DNA of 64,000 nt from Mucilaginibacter sp. KACC 22773 (lineage in GTDB: Bacteria; Bacteroidota; Bacteroidia; Sphingobacteriales; Sphingobacteriaceae): contig NZ_CP117883.1 in the NCBI RefSeq assembly GCF_028736215.1, forward strand, positions 186,001 to 250,000, given 5' to 3'. Shown piece by piece: positions 53,721 through 62,537 of this stretch. Under the pieces are notes generated by a model. That model searched no databases and was not told the origin of the DNA. It was given only the letters and a program-made list of their open reading frames with translations. Every line of letters begins with the position of its first letter. The first letter of the stretch is position 1. The position numbers were made by a program, and so were the translations under genes.

Positions 53721-53723
53721 AAT

Positions 53724-53731
53724 CAAAGGTA
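53724..53731 (-). promoter_or_regulatory. Candidate -7 box (TACCTTTG) for kynA
   Basis: Exact TAnnTTTG match on the minus strand, 3 bases before the start codon; again nearly leaderless if used. Confidence 0.4.
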
Positions 53732-53809
53732 GCAAAAATGAGATGAGGTTAACCAGGGCAAAGTAACATCGAAAATTAAAACATTTTTTACTGCGGGCTG
53801 TCTTATGTC

Positions 53810-53973
53810 TGAATCAGAATTTACAGAATTAAAGGATTTTCAGAATAAAAAACATGAAAACGCGTGGCTTAATATTTTGTCCGATTTATTCTGTTCATTC
53901 TCAAATTCTGTAAATGGCATAGCCCTCTTGAACACCTTTGAAAAACAATATACATGTGAAAAATTCTGATTCA
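53810..53973. repeat. GAATCAGAATTTACAGAATT inverted repeat
   Basis: Left arm TGAATCAGAATTTACAGAAT (53810-53829). Matching inverted pieces AATTCTGTAAAT (53904-53915) and AAATTCTGATTCA (53961-53973). Lies in the divergent gap between kynA and the stress-protein gene. Confidence 0.65.
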
Positions 53974-53989
53974 AACAACCTTAAACATC

Positions 53990-54457
53990 ATGAAAATCAA
54001 TAAAATATTAATAGGCATTGATGATAGCACATACGCGCATAATGCCGCAGCATATGGGTTTGATATTGCACATACTTACAGGGCTGCAGTTGGTTTGGTT
54101 CATATTATCGAGCCGGCTGTTTTTCCGCCAGACGCCAATGATAGCTTAGTAGGAATGCCGATGGGAACTATGGGGATAGATCAGTCTGAGTTAATTGATA
54201 TCCAATCCAGGCAATCTTCATCGCTAATTGATAATATTAAAAAGGAATATGCGGGCGAGCTTGAAGTTACCTCGTTTACCGATTTTAATATTACTGCCGA
54301 TGGTATACTTAGCTGTGCAAAACAATTTAATGCCGATCTGATTGTATTAGGCACTCATAGCCGCACTGGCCTTGATCGTTTCTTTATGGGCAGCGTAGCG
54401 GAAAACGTTGTTCGCCATTCAACTATCCCGGTATTGGTTGTGCCGTTTATCGCTTAA
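53990..54457 (+). CDS. Universal stress protein, UspA family
   Basis: 155 residues, one Usp domain: KINKILIGIDDSTYAHNAAA at the start and the nucleotide-binding GTHSRTGLDRFFMGSVAENV followed by IPVLVVPF at the end, which fits the ATP-binding G-2x-G-9x-G(S/T) pattern. Cytosolic; role in stress survival. Single gene, no evident partner. Confidence 0.93.
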   Translation: MKINKILIGIDDSTYAHNAAAYGFDIAHTYRAAVGLVHIIEPAVFPPDANDSLVGMPMGTMGIDQSELIDIQSRQSSSLIDNIKKEYAGELEVTSFTDFNITADGILSCAKQFNADLIVLGTHSRTGLDRFFMGSVAENVVRHSTIPVLVVPFIA

Positions 54458-54618
54458 GCAGGTTCGGGATTCGTGTTGTGTGGTTCGGGGGGGCGTGTTG
54501 CAAGGTTCGGGGTTCGTGTCGCAAGGTGCGTGTAAAACTTTAAATCCGGAGCGCAGGTCAATAACTCCGTAACGCATATCCCAAATCCCGCAACCCGATC
54601 CTGGCAACTCGAGCCCGA

Positions 54619-55908
54619 TTAATACAATAGCCTGAATTTGATGGTATGCTCAATCGCCTTTAACTCGTTGAGTACCTGGGTGTCGTAGCCCGTATTTACG
54701 TCGGTGATTACATACCCAATTTGTGGGTTGGTAACCAGGAACTCGCCAACAATATTGATGTTGTGGCGGGCAAATACATCGTTTATTTTGGCCAGGATGC
54801 CGGGCACGTTTTTGTGGATGTGGATTAAACGGTGTGCATTGTTAACCCTGGGCGGCTGTAAATCCGGAAAATTGCAGCTGGTATGTGTTTTGCCCTCGTT
54901 CATGAAAGCCAACACCCTTTTTGGCAAAAAATCGCTGTTATGCGGGTTATGCCTCGGGTCGTCAAATATAATAATGCCATTTTCGGTGGCTGTTTCGGCA
55001 AGTTTGTTATTGCATTTGCCAAAAATACCTATCACTTTTAACCGGCCGGAATTTTGTACCTGCTCTGGCGTTGGCTGGTGGTCTTCATCGCAAAATAAAA
55101 CACCGGCTTCTTCTAAATATTTATCTTCAATCTCATCCCTGTTGCGGATGTTGTACCCTTCTTTTTTCATTTGAGCCTGTGCCTCTTCATCAATTGCACC
55201 AACTACCAGGCATTTAATGCGGTTTTTGGGATATGATATGGCGCGTGGCAATTTGTTCAGGTACAGGAACTCGTCAAAGCTCGGGGTAACGTGGTCGGCT
55301 TTTTCGGTTACCGATTTACGCTCAATATTTTCGGTAAAAGCATAGAATTTCTTGATCATGCCCGATTCCTTCAGCTGGAAATCGGAGTAGCCATCGCCTA
55401 TGCCGTAAATATCGCCGGGCAATTGTAACTCTTTAAGTAATTTAACCTTACCACCTTCTTGTGACAGCGGATTGGTACGATCATATCCGATAATATTACC
55501 TTCTTCGTCAAACTCGAAAGTATTAGCGTAAATATTTTCTTTTTTAATGTGATATTCGGTAACTACAGGCGTAATAAACTCCTTAAACCCCCCGGACACA
55601 ATCAATACCTCGTCCTGGTGATTTTTAAAGAAGATGGTATTGCGCGAGAATGAGGTAGATACCTTTTTTTTAAGATGACTGATAAGCTGCTTTAAATGAT
55701 CGCGGTTGGCATTCAGTAGTTTAACGCGGGCTTCTAAACTTTGTGTAAAGGATAGCCTGCCTTCCATCGAAGCATTAGTTAAATCTTCTATCTGCTTGTA
55801 AATACCCTCACGGTCGGGATGATTTTTGAGGGATATGCGGGCCAGTTCGTCAAGGGCCTCAACCTGTGTAAACGTGCTGTCGAAATCAATAATAAAGTAC
55901 TGCTCCAT
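54619..55908 (-). CDS. SerB-like HAD phosphatase fused to a SerA remnant with ACT domain
   Basis: 429 residues from the ATG at 55908; the longer frame to 56001 would overlap the next gene. Residues 1-215: phosphoserine-phosphatase HAD fold with nucleophile Asp8 and acid Asp10 (IIDFDSTFT), IVSGGFKEF, and GIGDGYSDFQLKE. Residues about 230-345 look like the first part of phosphoglycerate dehydrogenase (KCLVVGAIDEEA, LKVIGIFGKCNNKLA, IIIFDDPRHN), but the NAD-binding domain is missing. Residues about 350-429 match the SerA C-terminal ACT region (RLIHIHKNVPGILAKINDVF, IGYVITDVNTGYD). Probably a serine-pathway phosphatase with serine-responsive ACT control (inference). Confidence 0.85.
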   Translation of the reverse strand: MEQYFIIDFDSTFTQVEALDELARISLKNHPDREGIYKQIEDLTNASMEGRLSFTQSLEARVKLLNANRDHLKQLISHLKKKVSTSFSRNTIFFKNHQDEVLIVSGGFKEFITPVVTEYHIKKENIYANTFEFDEEGNIIGYDRTNPLSQEGGKVKLLKELQLPGDIYGIGDGYSDFQLKESGMIKKFYAFTENIERKSVTEKADHVTPSFDEFLYLNKLPRAISYPKNRIKCLVVGAIDEEAQAQMKKEGYNIRNRDEIEDKYLEEAGVLFCDEDHQPTPEQVQNSGRLKVIGIFGKCNNKLAETATENGIIIFDDPRHNPHNSDFLPKRVLAFMNEGKTHTSCNFPDLQPPRVNNAHRLIHIHKNVPGILAKINDVFARHNINIVGEFLVTNPQIGYVITDVNTGYDTQVLNELKAIEHTIKFRLLY

Positions 55909-55978
55909 CTTGGGTGCAAATGTGCGAATTTTTTTGTTGATAGGATAAGTAGAGTTTTTTTTGTTGTCATGTGGCAAC

Positions 55979-56965
55979 TCACTTCCCAAACCGCTTGCCA
56001 TATTTAATAGCGGGCAATTCGATATACCGGTGCATTAGCCCGGAAATAAACACCAGGAATATCAATATCGCCACGTCAAAAACAATATTTAAAGCAACAT
56101 TGGTTTGTATCGCGGTGGTTTTCAAATGCCCTAACAAATAGATGCCGATGGGCACGTGTACCAGGTAAAGCGAATAGGAAACATCGCCATAACGGCTAAG
56201 CAAGTTGTTTTTTAGCGGTTTAAAGTGGTTGATAACAATAAGCGCCCCAGTAATTAAGCAAAGTACAATGTAAATATAGGATTGATGGGTTGCATAAAAA
56301 TCAACTGCTGTAAAAGCCAATAAGGCTATATTAAACCATTTATAGGCAGGCTGATGCAGCAACTGGTATAAGGCTACACCAAGGCTAAACAATGGCCACA
56401 GGTTTAAAAAGAACAAAGGCCCCGATTCAAACCGGGGTAAAACAGTACTCAACAGCGTAACAACTGTTAAAGCAATTACAAAATATTGTTTTTTAAAAAA
56501 GGCGCAGGCAAATACAGCCAGGTAAAAAAACATCTCGTACGATAGTGTCCAGTACACCCAGTTGATAGTTTTTATATCGGTTATGGGTGTTGTGGTAAGG
56601 GTGAGGGTTGCCACTATACCAGTGATATTTTTAGGGATCACAGCAACTGAATTCACGCTGGTTGTAAACTTTAGCAATAAAATTATCACGGCGGTTATAG
56701 CCAAACTGAACCAATAAGGTGGGAAAATACGGAAGAAACGCCTTACAATAAATTCGGTTGGCTTTTTGGCATGGTGAAGCGCTATAAGTATACAATAACC
56801 GCTTATGATAAAAAATACAGGTACCCCCAGGTGCCCGTACTTACAAAAATCGCGATACCAGTTATCAATAGGTTTTATAGGCTGGTTGAGATGAAAAAAA
56901 ACTACCCATGAAGCTGCCAATATCCTCAGCAAATCTATCAGGTGGTTTCTTTTATCGGGTTGCAT
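55979..56965 (-). CDS. Acyltransferase 3 family membrane protein, 328 aa
   Basis: Start at 56965 (MQPDKRNHLIDLLRILAASW); an upstream in-frame start adds an unlikely hydrophobic lead. Ten or so helices with acyltransferase-3 motifs: RILAASWVVFFHL, GHLGVPVFFIISGY, FFRIFPPYWFSL and NWVYWTLSYEMFFYL. Members (OafA/YrhL type) O-acetylate sugars of polysaccharides, LPS or peptidoglycan. Substrate unknown; no surface-polysaccharide cluster adjoins. Confidence 0.9.
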   Translation of the reverse strand: MQPDKRNHLIDLLRILAASWVVFFHLNQPIKPIDNWYRDFCKYGHLGVPVFFIISGYCILIALHHAKKPTEFIVRRFFRIFPPYWFSLAITAVIILLLKFTTSVNSVAVIPKNITGIVATLTLTTTPITDIKTINWVYWTLSYEMFFYLAVFACAFFKKQYFVIALTVVTLLSTVLPRFESGPLFFLNLWPLFSLGVALYQLLHQPAYKWFNIALLAFTAVDFYATHQSYIYIVLCLITGALIVINHFKPLKNNLLSRYGDVSYSLYLVHVPIGIYLLGHLKTTAIQTNVALNIVFDVAILIFLVFISGLMHRYIELPAIKYGKRFGK

Positions 56966-57055
56966 GTAAAAAATGAATGGGCAAAGTAATGATATTGGTG
57001 TAAATAAACATACCAATTAGCTTCAATACGGCGAGTTGACTGTTCTGTTTGCGCT

Positions 57056-57583
57056 TTAATTCAGATCGATAAAATTGAATCTCTTTTTAAAATATTTTCT
57101 TGGTTTCTTCCTCAAAAACTTTTTAAATATCTTATCCTGAACAAGCAATGGTACGGTAAACTGGGTAATGATTATCTTTTGTTTATTTATCGTGTGTAAT
57201 ATTATATAACTAAAACCCTGGAATCTGCCCCAGTGTTGACCTTCATAAATCTCGACTTTTACAACTTTATCACTGTTAATGTGTATATCAAGGTCATCTT
57301 GACCCATGTTGAATGTTAGTCTGTCGGCGCTTAGTGTTATTGTTTTATAGCTATCGAATTGGTAATACTGCTTCAGTACAAGCAAAGTCTTTATTTGTTG
57401 GTATAGTATTGCTACCAAACCACTAAAAAACAATAGCAAAAAAAAGAACAGAGGCGCTGTTGGGGGAAACAATAATACTGCTTTTATAGTAAACCAAATA
57501 GCAAAGCCGACCAATGCAAAAGTAAACACCGACTCAAAAATTAAGCGCCGGGGATTAAATGTATAGCGTTTTACCATATCCAT
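57056..57583 (-). CDS. Two-helix membrane protein with PH-like tail, unknown function, 175 aa
   Basis: Two helices (about 15-34 and 40-62), then a basic, beta-rich C-terminal part (TITLSADRLTFNMGQDDLDI, VEIYEGQHWGRFQGFSYIIL) reminiscent of a bacterial PH domain, and a Lys-rich end (FLRKKPRKYFKKRFNFIDLN). No family recognised. It lies between the acyltransferase and the SDR gene, all on the minus strand. Confidence 0.75.
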   Translation of the reverse strand: MDMVKRYTFNPRRLIFESVFTFALVGFAIWFTIKAVLLFPPTAPLFFFLLLFFSGLVAILYQQIKTLLVLKQYYQFDSYKTITLSADRLTFNMGQDDLDIHINSDKVVKVEIYEGQHWGRFQGFSYIILHTINKQKIIITQFTVPLLVQDKIFKKFLRKKPRKYFKKRFNFIDLN

Positions 57584-57597
57584 AAAGCCATCTTCAA

Positions 57598-58563
57598 TTA
57601 GTGCAATGCCTTACAAATCTCCTTAATGGTTTCGCTGATCGGCTTAAATTCAATGCCAATAGCATTCTTGATTTTCGAGTTATCAAACTCCCGTGTTACC
57701 GATGCCGCCTGTGCCGATGTTTTGTCGATAGCCGGATCGCCACCTGTTAACGCGGCTATTACTGCGGCACCGCGCCAGCCAATTTCCATCAGCCAGGGTT
57801 TGGCTAAAATGGCGGGCGGTTTAATCCCAAATCCGTTTGCTGCCTCGGTAGTTATAGATTGATAGGTGCGATTTTCGGCGCTGATAATGTAGCGCTCGGC
57901 GGTGATAACACTGTTCATCAAGCCAACCATACATTTGGCTACATCCTCTACATCAACAAAACCAATGGTGCCGGAGGTATAAAATTTAAGGCCCTTACGG
58001 ATGGTTTCAAACAACGCGCCGCTGCCAGCTTTACCCGCGCTTGCGCCAATAATAAGCGATGGATTCACAATTACAGCATCCAGCCCTTCGGCAATACCGC
58101 GCCATACTTCCATCTCACTCTCTAACTTTGATATGGCATAACCATCATTTTCTGTTGATTGCTCCAGGTGGTGGTTTTCGGTAGTAAGATCGCCGGGTTT
58201 GGCCAGGCCTATAGCGGCTATCGAGCTTACGTGCACCATCCTGATGCCCTTTTCGGCACATAAATTAACCAGGTTGGCCGTGCCGGTCACGTTAGTATTG
58301 ATCATCGGCTTTTTATCGGCCGATTTTAACGATACCCACGCCGCGCAATGATAAACCTGGGTTACGCCAGCTAAAGCATTCTCCAAAGCAAAAATATCCA
58401 ACAAGTCGGCCTCCACCCATTCAATTTGTGATTGAAAAGGGACAAGTAACGCAGGTATGGTTGATGTAGCCCTCTTGGTGCAACGAATGTTTGAGCCAGA
58501 TGTAACCAGCAGTTTCGCCAGTTCGGCCCCGAGAAAACCTGTTGCGCCAGTAATTAGAATCAT
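57598..58563 (-). CDS. NAD(P)-dependent epimerase / extended SDR (dihydroflavonol-reductase-like)
   Basis: 321 residues from the ATG at 58563; the longer frame to 58677 only encodes repeat sequence. Rossmann motif GATGFLGAELAKLL at residues 6-19, active-site Ser in VHVSSIAAIG, and catalytic Tyr-x3-Lys in YAISKLESE. The C-terminal part has SGTIGFVDVEDVAKCMVGLM. Probably reduces or epimerises a small carbonyl or sugar substrate; exact role unknown. Its start lies at the edge of the 58564-58810 repeat. Confidence 0.93.
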   Translation of the reverse strand: MILITGATGFLGAELAKLLVTSGSNIRCTKRATSTIPALLVPFQSQIEWVEADLLDIFALENALAGVTQVYHCAAWVSLKSADKKPMINTNVTGTANLVNLCAEKGIRMVHVSSIAAIGLAKPGDLTTENHHLEQSTENDGYAISKLESEMEVWRGIAEGLDAVIVNPSLIIGASAGKAGSGALFETIRKGLKFYTSGTIGFVDVEDVAKCMVGLMNSVITAERYIISAENRTYQSITTEAANGFGIKPPAILAKPWLMEIGWRGAAVIAALTGGDPAIDKTSAQAASVTREFDNSKIKNAIGIEFKPISETIKEICKALH

Positions 58564-58810
58564 ATATACGGATTTCAGATGTGCAAATATGTTCATAAAT
58601 GTGCAGATTTTAGATGTGCAGATATGCAGATGCAGGATTTTGATTTTTGAGTGCCTGTTTGGTTTGTTATTCGTCAATTCTACTCATTCATTAATTCTGA
58701 AAATTCAGTTCAGACAAAAAATGTTCACCTGAAATCTGCCCATCAATCATTTGCACATCTGCCCATCAATCTGCACATTTGCACATCTGCACATTTGCAC
58801 ATCGAACATT
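58564..58810. repeat. Dense GTGCAGATGTGCA / TGCACATCTGCACA repeat in a divergent promoter region
   Basis: The left side has GTGCAGATTTTAGATGTGCA in one sense. The right side has ATTTGCACATCTGCCCATC and CTGCACATTTGCACATC in the other sense, with a few unique bases between. Same family as 11451, 29664 and 51240. It must hold the promoters of both flanking divergent genes. Confidence 0.8.
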
Positions 58811-59992
58811 ATGTCCTTAGCTGATTTTTTTAAACCCATCGATCTGAAAAAGATCACTCCTAAAAAGGGCTACTATACCAGTCAGCTTGGCGATAAAATT
58901 GTGCATTATTCTGTCGATTTTCCCGACCTTGAGGAGAAAACCGACATGGCCATTATTGGCGTTATGGACGATAGAAATGCTACCGATAACCAGGGCTGCG
59001 CCCTTGGCCCCGACTATATCCGCGAAAAACTTTACCAGCTTAATGAAGGTGGCTATAACTTAAAAATTGCCGATCTGGGCAATATTGCAGCAGGCGCATC
59101 GGTTACTGATACCTACTTTGCCCTTAAAACCGTGGTATCCGAACTGGTGAAAAAAGATATTATCCCCATTATTTTAGGTGGCGGGCAGGATTTAACCTAC
59201 GCCCAATACCTTGGCTACGAAGACCTGGAACAGAAGGTTGACCTGGTAGTAGTAGATGCCCGTTTTGACCTTGATGAGGACGAAACCCCGGCAGGATTGG
59301 AAACAACTTCGCAATCATATCTCAACAAAATATTTTTGCACGAACCCAATTACCTGTTCAATTTTAGCAACCTGGGGTACCAAACTTATTTTGCCAGCCA
59401 GGAAAGTTTGCGGGTGATGGATAAGCTTTACTTTGATGTACACCGCCTTGGCGAGCTAAGCGGCAACATTGCCGTAACCGAGCCTGCCATCCGTAACGCC
59501 AGCATGGTAAGTTTTGATGTGGGGGCCATCCGATCGGCTGATGCTGCAGGCAACGCCAATGCTACCCCCAATGGCTTTAACGGGCAGGAGGCCTGCCAGC
59601 TATGCCGCTACGCGGGGTTTAACGATAAGCTAAGCTCGATAGGTTTTTATGAGTTTAACCCGGCCTACGATAATAATGGCCAAACGGCTATGTTGCTGGC
59701 GCAGATGATCTGGTATTTTATTGATGGGTTTTACGGCCGTAAGCGCGATTTTCCGCTCAATCCAAAATCACAATACCTTATTTACAAAACCAGCCTGAAG
59801 CATGAAGACCAGGAGGTTGTATTTGTAAAAAGCAAAAAATCCGACCGCTGGTGGATGCAGGTACCTTACCCAACGGGGGGCTCAAAAAACGAACGCTTCC
59901 ACCTGGTGCCCTGTAGCTATGCCGACTATAAAACGGCCACATCCGGCGAGTTGCCCGACCTTTGGTGGCGCACTTATCAAAAATTAAACTGA
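58811..59992 (+). CDS. Ureohydrolase-fold (arginase/formimidoylglutamase-like) protein with altered metal site
   Basis: 393 residues from the ATG at 58811; the longer frame starts inside the repeat. The arginase fold is visible, but its metal motifs are changed: GGDHS becomes GGGQD (residues 123-127; His to Gln126), DAHAD becomes DARFD (149-153; His to Arg151), and SxDxDxxDP becomes SFDVGAIRSAD (234-244; Asp to Gly238). Two acidic ligands (Asp149, Asp153) remain. Similar proteins in Bacteroidota are often labelled formimidoylglutamase; catalysis is doubtful here. No hut or arg genes adjoin. Confidence 0.88.
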   Translation: MSLADFFKPIDLKKITPKKGYYTSQLGDKIVHYSVDFPDLEEKTDMAIIGVMDDRNATDNQGCALGPDYIREKLYQLNEGGYNLKIADLGNIAAGASVTDTYFALKTVVSELVKKDIIPIILGGGQDLTYAQYLGYEDLEQKVDLVVVDARFDLDEDETPAGLETTSQSYLNKIFLHEPNYLFNFSNLGYQTYFASQESLRVMDKLYFDVHRLGELSGNIAVTEPAIRNASMVSFDVGAIRSADAAGNANATPNGFNGQEACQLCRYAGFNDKLSSIGFYEFNPAYDNNGQTAMLLAQMIWYFIDGFYGRKRDFPLNPKSQYLIYKTSLKHEDQEVVFVKSKKSDRWWMQVPYPTGGSKNERFHLVPCSYADYKTATSGELPDLWWRTYQKLN

Positions 59993-60048
59993 TAATTGCA
60001 ATTATAGCAGCATTTTAACGTTATCAATCCTTATAGTTTTTAACTCTG

Positions 60049-61221
60049 ATGAAGAAAATATTTTTTTTAATTATAGCCTTATTACCGGCCATTGCATATG
60101 CCCAAAGTAACGATACCTTTACTATAAATGGTAAATTGGGTAATGTAGGCGCGCCTGCAAAAGTTTATTTATCGTATCAATTGGGCGCCAACAGCGTTAT
60201 TGATTCGGCCGATGTTGTAAATGGTGTTTTTAGTTTCAAAGGTTCGATGCTAAACCCGGTTAATGCCACGCTGGTGGTTGATTACAAAGGCCTGGGGATA
60301 GAAAAATTTACCCAGCAATATAGCGATGGCCGGGCATTATCAAAAAATGCCGATAACCTTAACTTTTTTATTGATAAAGGCACGCTGACTATTACCAGTA
60401 AAGATTCTGTTTCAAAAGCGCAGATAACCGGTTCGCAGCTTAACCTTGATAATATTAAACTGCAGGCCCAGCTGAAAAGCATCAACATGCGCGGCGAACA
60501 CCTGATGGCCGAAGTTAAGGCTGCCACACCTGAGCAACAGAAGTCGCCTGCATTTCAAAGCGCTATACAAAGTAAGTATAAAGCATTGCAAACGCTGCAG
60601 AGCTATACCTTAAAGAGCTTTATAACCGATAACCCCAACAGTTACCTAAGCTTGCTGGCTTTAAGTTCGGTAGGTGGCCCGGCTCCTGATCCGGGTGAAA
60701 TTGAGCCTTTGTACAACTCGCTTTCGGCCGACGTACGGAATACCGAAGCGGGTAAGGTGTTGAAAGCACAACTTGATGCCTTAAGGGTTACAGCAATAGG
60801 TGCAATTGCGCCCGATTTTGTACAAAACGATGTAAACGGCACACCGGTTAAATTATCATCATTCAGGGGAAAATATGTTTTGCTTGATTTTTGGGCTTCG
60901 TGGTGCGGCCCCTGCCGCCAGGAAAATCCTAACGTGGTGCGTAACTATAATAAGTATAAAACCAAAAACTTTACCATTGTTGGCGTGTCGTTAGACAGGG
61001 CCGACAGCAAATCGGCATGGCTTGCGGCAATTAAAAGTGATGGATTGGACTGGACCCAGGTATCTGACCTTAAGTATTGGAATAACGCTGCCGCGGCCCT
61101 TTATTCGGTAACCTCCATCCCACAAAACTACCTGATTGGCCCCGATGGAAAGATCATCGCCAAAAATCTTCGTGGCGAAGACCTTGATGCCAAGCTGGCT
61201 GAGCTTTTTGGGAAGATATAG
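60049..61221 (+). CDS. TlpA-like periplasmic thiol-disulfide protein with DUF4369 domain, 390 aa
   Basis: Signal peptide to about residue 19 (AIAYAQ). The N-terminal DUF4369 beta-domain (about 25-130) is followed by a helical linker (130-250) and a C-terminal thioredoxin-like domain (about 258-390) with Cys286-Gly-Pro-Cys289 in FWASWCGPCRQENP and cis-Pro in SIPQNYLIGPDG. Probably reduces or shuffles disulfides in the envelope. Tandem paralogue follows at 61400. Confidence 0.93.
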   Translation: MKKIFFLIIALLPAIAYAQSNDTFTINGKLGNVGAPAKVYLSYQLGANSVIDSADVVNGVFSFKGSMLNPVNATLVVDYKGLGIEKFTQQYSDGRALSKNADNLNFFIDKGTLTITSKDSVSKAQITGSQLNLDNIKLQAQLKSINMRGEHLMAEVKAATPEQQKSPAFQSAIQSKYKALQTLQSYTLKSFITDNPNSYLSLLALSSVGGPAPDPGEIEPLYNSLSADVRNTEAGKVLKAQLDALRVTAIGAIAPDFVQNDVNGTPVKLSSFRGKYVLLDFWASWCGPCRQENPNVVRNYNKYKTKNFTIVGVSLDRADSKSAWLAAIKSDGLDWTQVSDLKYWNNAAAALYSVTSIPQNYLIGPDGKIIAKNLRGEDLDAKLAELFGKI

Positions 61222-61225
61222 ATTA

Positions 61226-61300
61226 GTGAGTGGTTGATTGGGTTAGATTAGGTTGATTGTGTTGGCTCGAAAAAATTAAAAAGTTGTTGAGTGGTTAATT
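61226..61300. repeat. GTGAGTGGTTGATTG repeat between the TlpA paralogues
   Basis: Copy of the family at 28846 and 62538: GTGAGTGGTTGATTGGG, then TTAGATTAGGTTGATT and a decayed GTTGAGTGGTTAATTG. Confidence 0.65.
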
Positions 61301-61335
61301 GTCATTGTTTGAGTAAATCCAAAACAATGTAACTT

Positions 61336-61365
61336 TTTGTTGACTATAAGTAATATATAGTTTTT
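61336..61365 (+). promoter_or_regulatory. Candidate promoter of the second TlpA-like gene
   Basis: TTTG (61336-61339), 18 bases, TAGTTTTT (61358-61365), one base off TAnnTTTG. The first paralogue has the same TAGTTTTTAA text before its start. Confidence 0.5.
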
Positions 61366-61399
61366 ACATATTATATTGCAGTTTAAACTTTATCGCTTT

Positions 61400-62533
61400 A
61401 TGAAAAAGATAATATTATTTGCATTAACTACTTGGCCTGCTATTGTTTTTGCCCAGGATAACAAGTATGATATACAAGGTAAAATAGGTGATTTTAATGC
61501 TCCTGCCAAAATGTACCTGGAATACAGGTTCCCGAAGGGTAAACCCATTTATGATTCATGTGCCGTGGTTAATGGTAAATTCCATTTTGCAGGCTCGGTT
61601 GGTGCAGCACCACTTAACGCTTATTTATTGTTTAACTCAAAAGGTACCGGAACGGGTAAGGCCGATGGCTATCGGGCCATTTATCTTGAACCTGGTTTAA
61701 TAAACATAAACGCAACTGATAAAATAGAAAATGCGACAGTTGATGGCCCTAAAACCAACCAGGAAAACGAGAAATATCAGTTGCTGCAAAAGCCCGTAAA
61801 TGAAGCTTATACCGCTTTGGACGAAAAGCAGAAAGCGGCCACGGACGAGCAAAAGGCCTCTCCTGAATATATTAAAAAAGCAAAAGCCGACGAAAAAGCG
61901 ATTGACGAGATGAGCGCGGCTATAGATAAAAAATTCATCAGAGAAAACCCCAATTCAATCATCAGCCTGAATGCCCTTGAATCATTAGCCTACAGCGCCG
62001 ATTATGTAGATCTTAAACCTTTATATGACGCCCTAACGCCTGCTGTAAAAAGTACCGACGCAGGTAAGGCATTAGGCGAGAGGATGCCTAAGCTTAAGGC
62101 TGTAGCCCTGGGCGCTGTTGCACCGGAATTTGCCGAGGCTGATACCAGCGGAAAAGTTATCAACCTGTCTTCATTCCGCGGGCAATATGTTTTGATTGAT
62201 TTTTGGGCATCATGGTGTGGCCCCTGCCGCAGGGAAAACCCCAATGTGGTAAAAGCTTATAACCATTACAAAGGTCAAAAATTTACCATCCTGGGCGTAT
62301 CGCTTGATAAGCCAAATGCTAAAGACAAATGGTTGGCTGCCATTCACAAAGACGGCCTAACCTGGAACCACGTTTCTGATCTTAAATTTTGGGATAGCAA
62401 AGCGGCAGGTTTATACGCCGTTCGCGGCATCCCGCAAAACTTTCTGTTAGATCCCAACGGAAAAATAATTGCCAAAAACCTGCGCGGCGACGATCTGGAA
62501 GATAAACTTGCCGAGATTTTTGGGAAAATATAG
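61400..62533 (+). CDS. TlpA-like periplasmic thiol-disulfide protein with DUF4369 domain, 377 aa
   Basis: Start at ATG 61400 (MKKIILFALTTWPAIVFAQ signal peptide); an earlier TTG is not needed. Same architecture as its neighbour: DUF4369 (about 22-125), a charged coiled linker (QKAATDEQKASPEYIKKAKA), thioredoxin domain with Cys273-Gly-Pro-Cys276 in FWASWCGPCRRENP and GIPQNFLLDPNG. The C-termini of both are nearly identical (KIIAKNLRGDDLEDKLAEIF here), so this is a tandem duplication. Confidence 0.93.
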   Translation: MKKIILFALTTWPAIVFAQDNKYDIQGKIGDFNAPAKMYLEYRFPKGKPIYDSCAVVNGKFHFAGSVGAAPLNAYLLFNSKGTGTGKADGYRAIYLEPGLININATDKIENATVDGPKTNQENEKYQLLQKPVNEAYTALDEKQKAATDEQKASPEYIKKAKADEKAIDEMSAAIDKKFIRENPNSIISLNALESLAYSADYVDLKPLYDALTPAVKSTDAGKALGERMPKLKAVALGAVAPEFAEADTSGKVINLSSFRGQYVLIDFWASWCGPCRRENPNVVKAYNHYKGQKFTILGVSLDKPNAKDKWLAAIHKDGLTWNHVSDLKFWDSKAAGLYAVRGIPQNFLLDPNGKIIAKNLRGDDLEDKLAEIFGKI

Positions 62534-62537
62534 TTTG

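Noticed and set aside
58564..58810. N-terminal extensions of the SDR and ureohydrolase frames (text such as HLHICTS)
   Set aside because: These are translations of the GTGCAGATG repeat; normal family starts occur at 58563 and 58811.
58564..58810. CRISPR array in the repeat-rich gap
   Set aside because: Units are irregular, overlapping and in both orientations, with no equal-length spacers and no cas genes.
58811..59992. Histidine-utilisation (hut) role for the arginase-like gene
   Set aside because: No hutH, hutU or hutI neighbour; the amidohydrolase at 7527 is a distant secreted protein, and the metal site here is altered.
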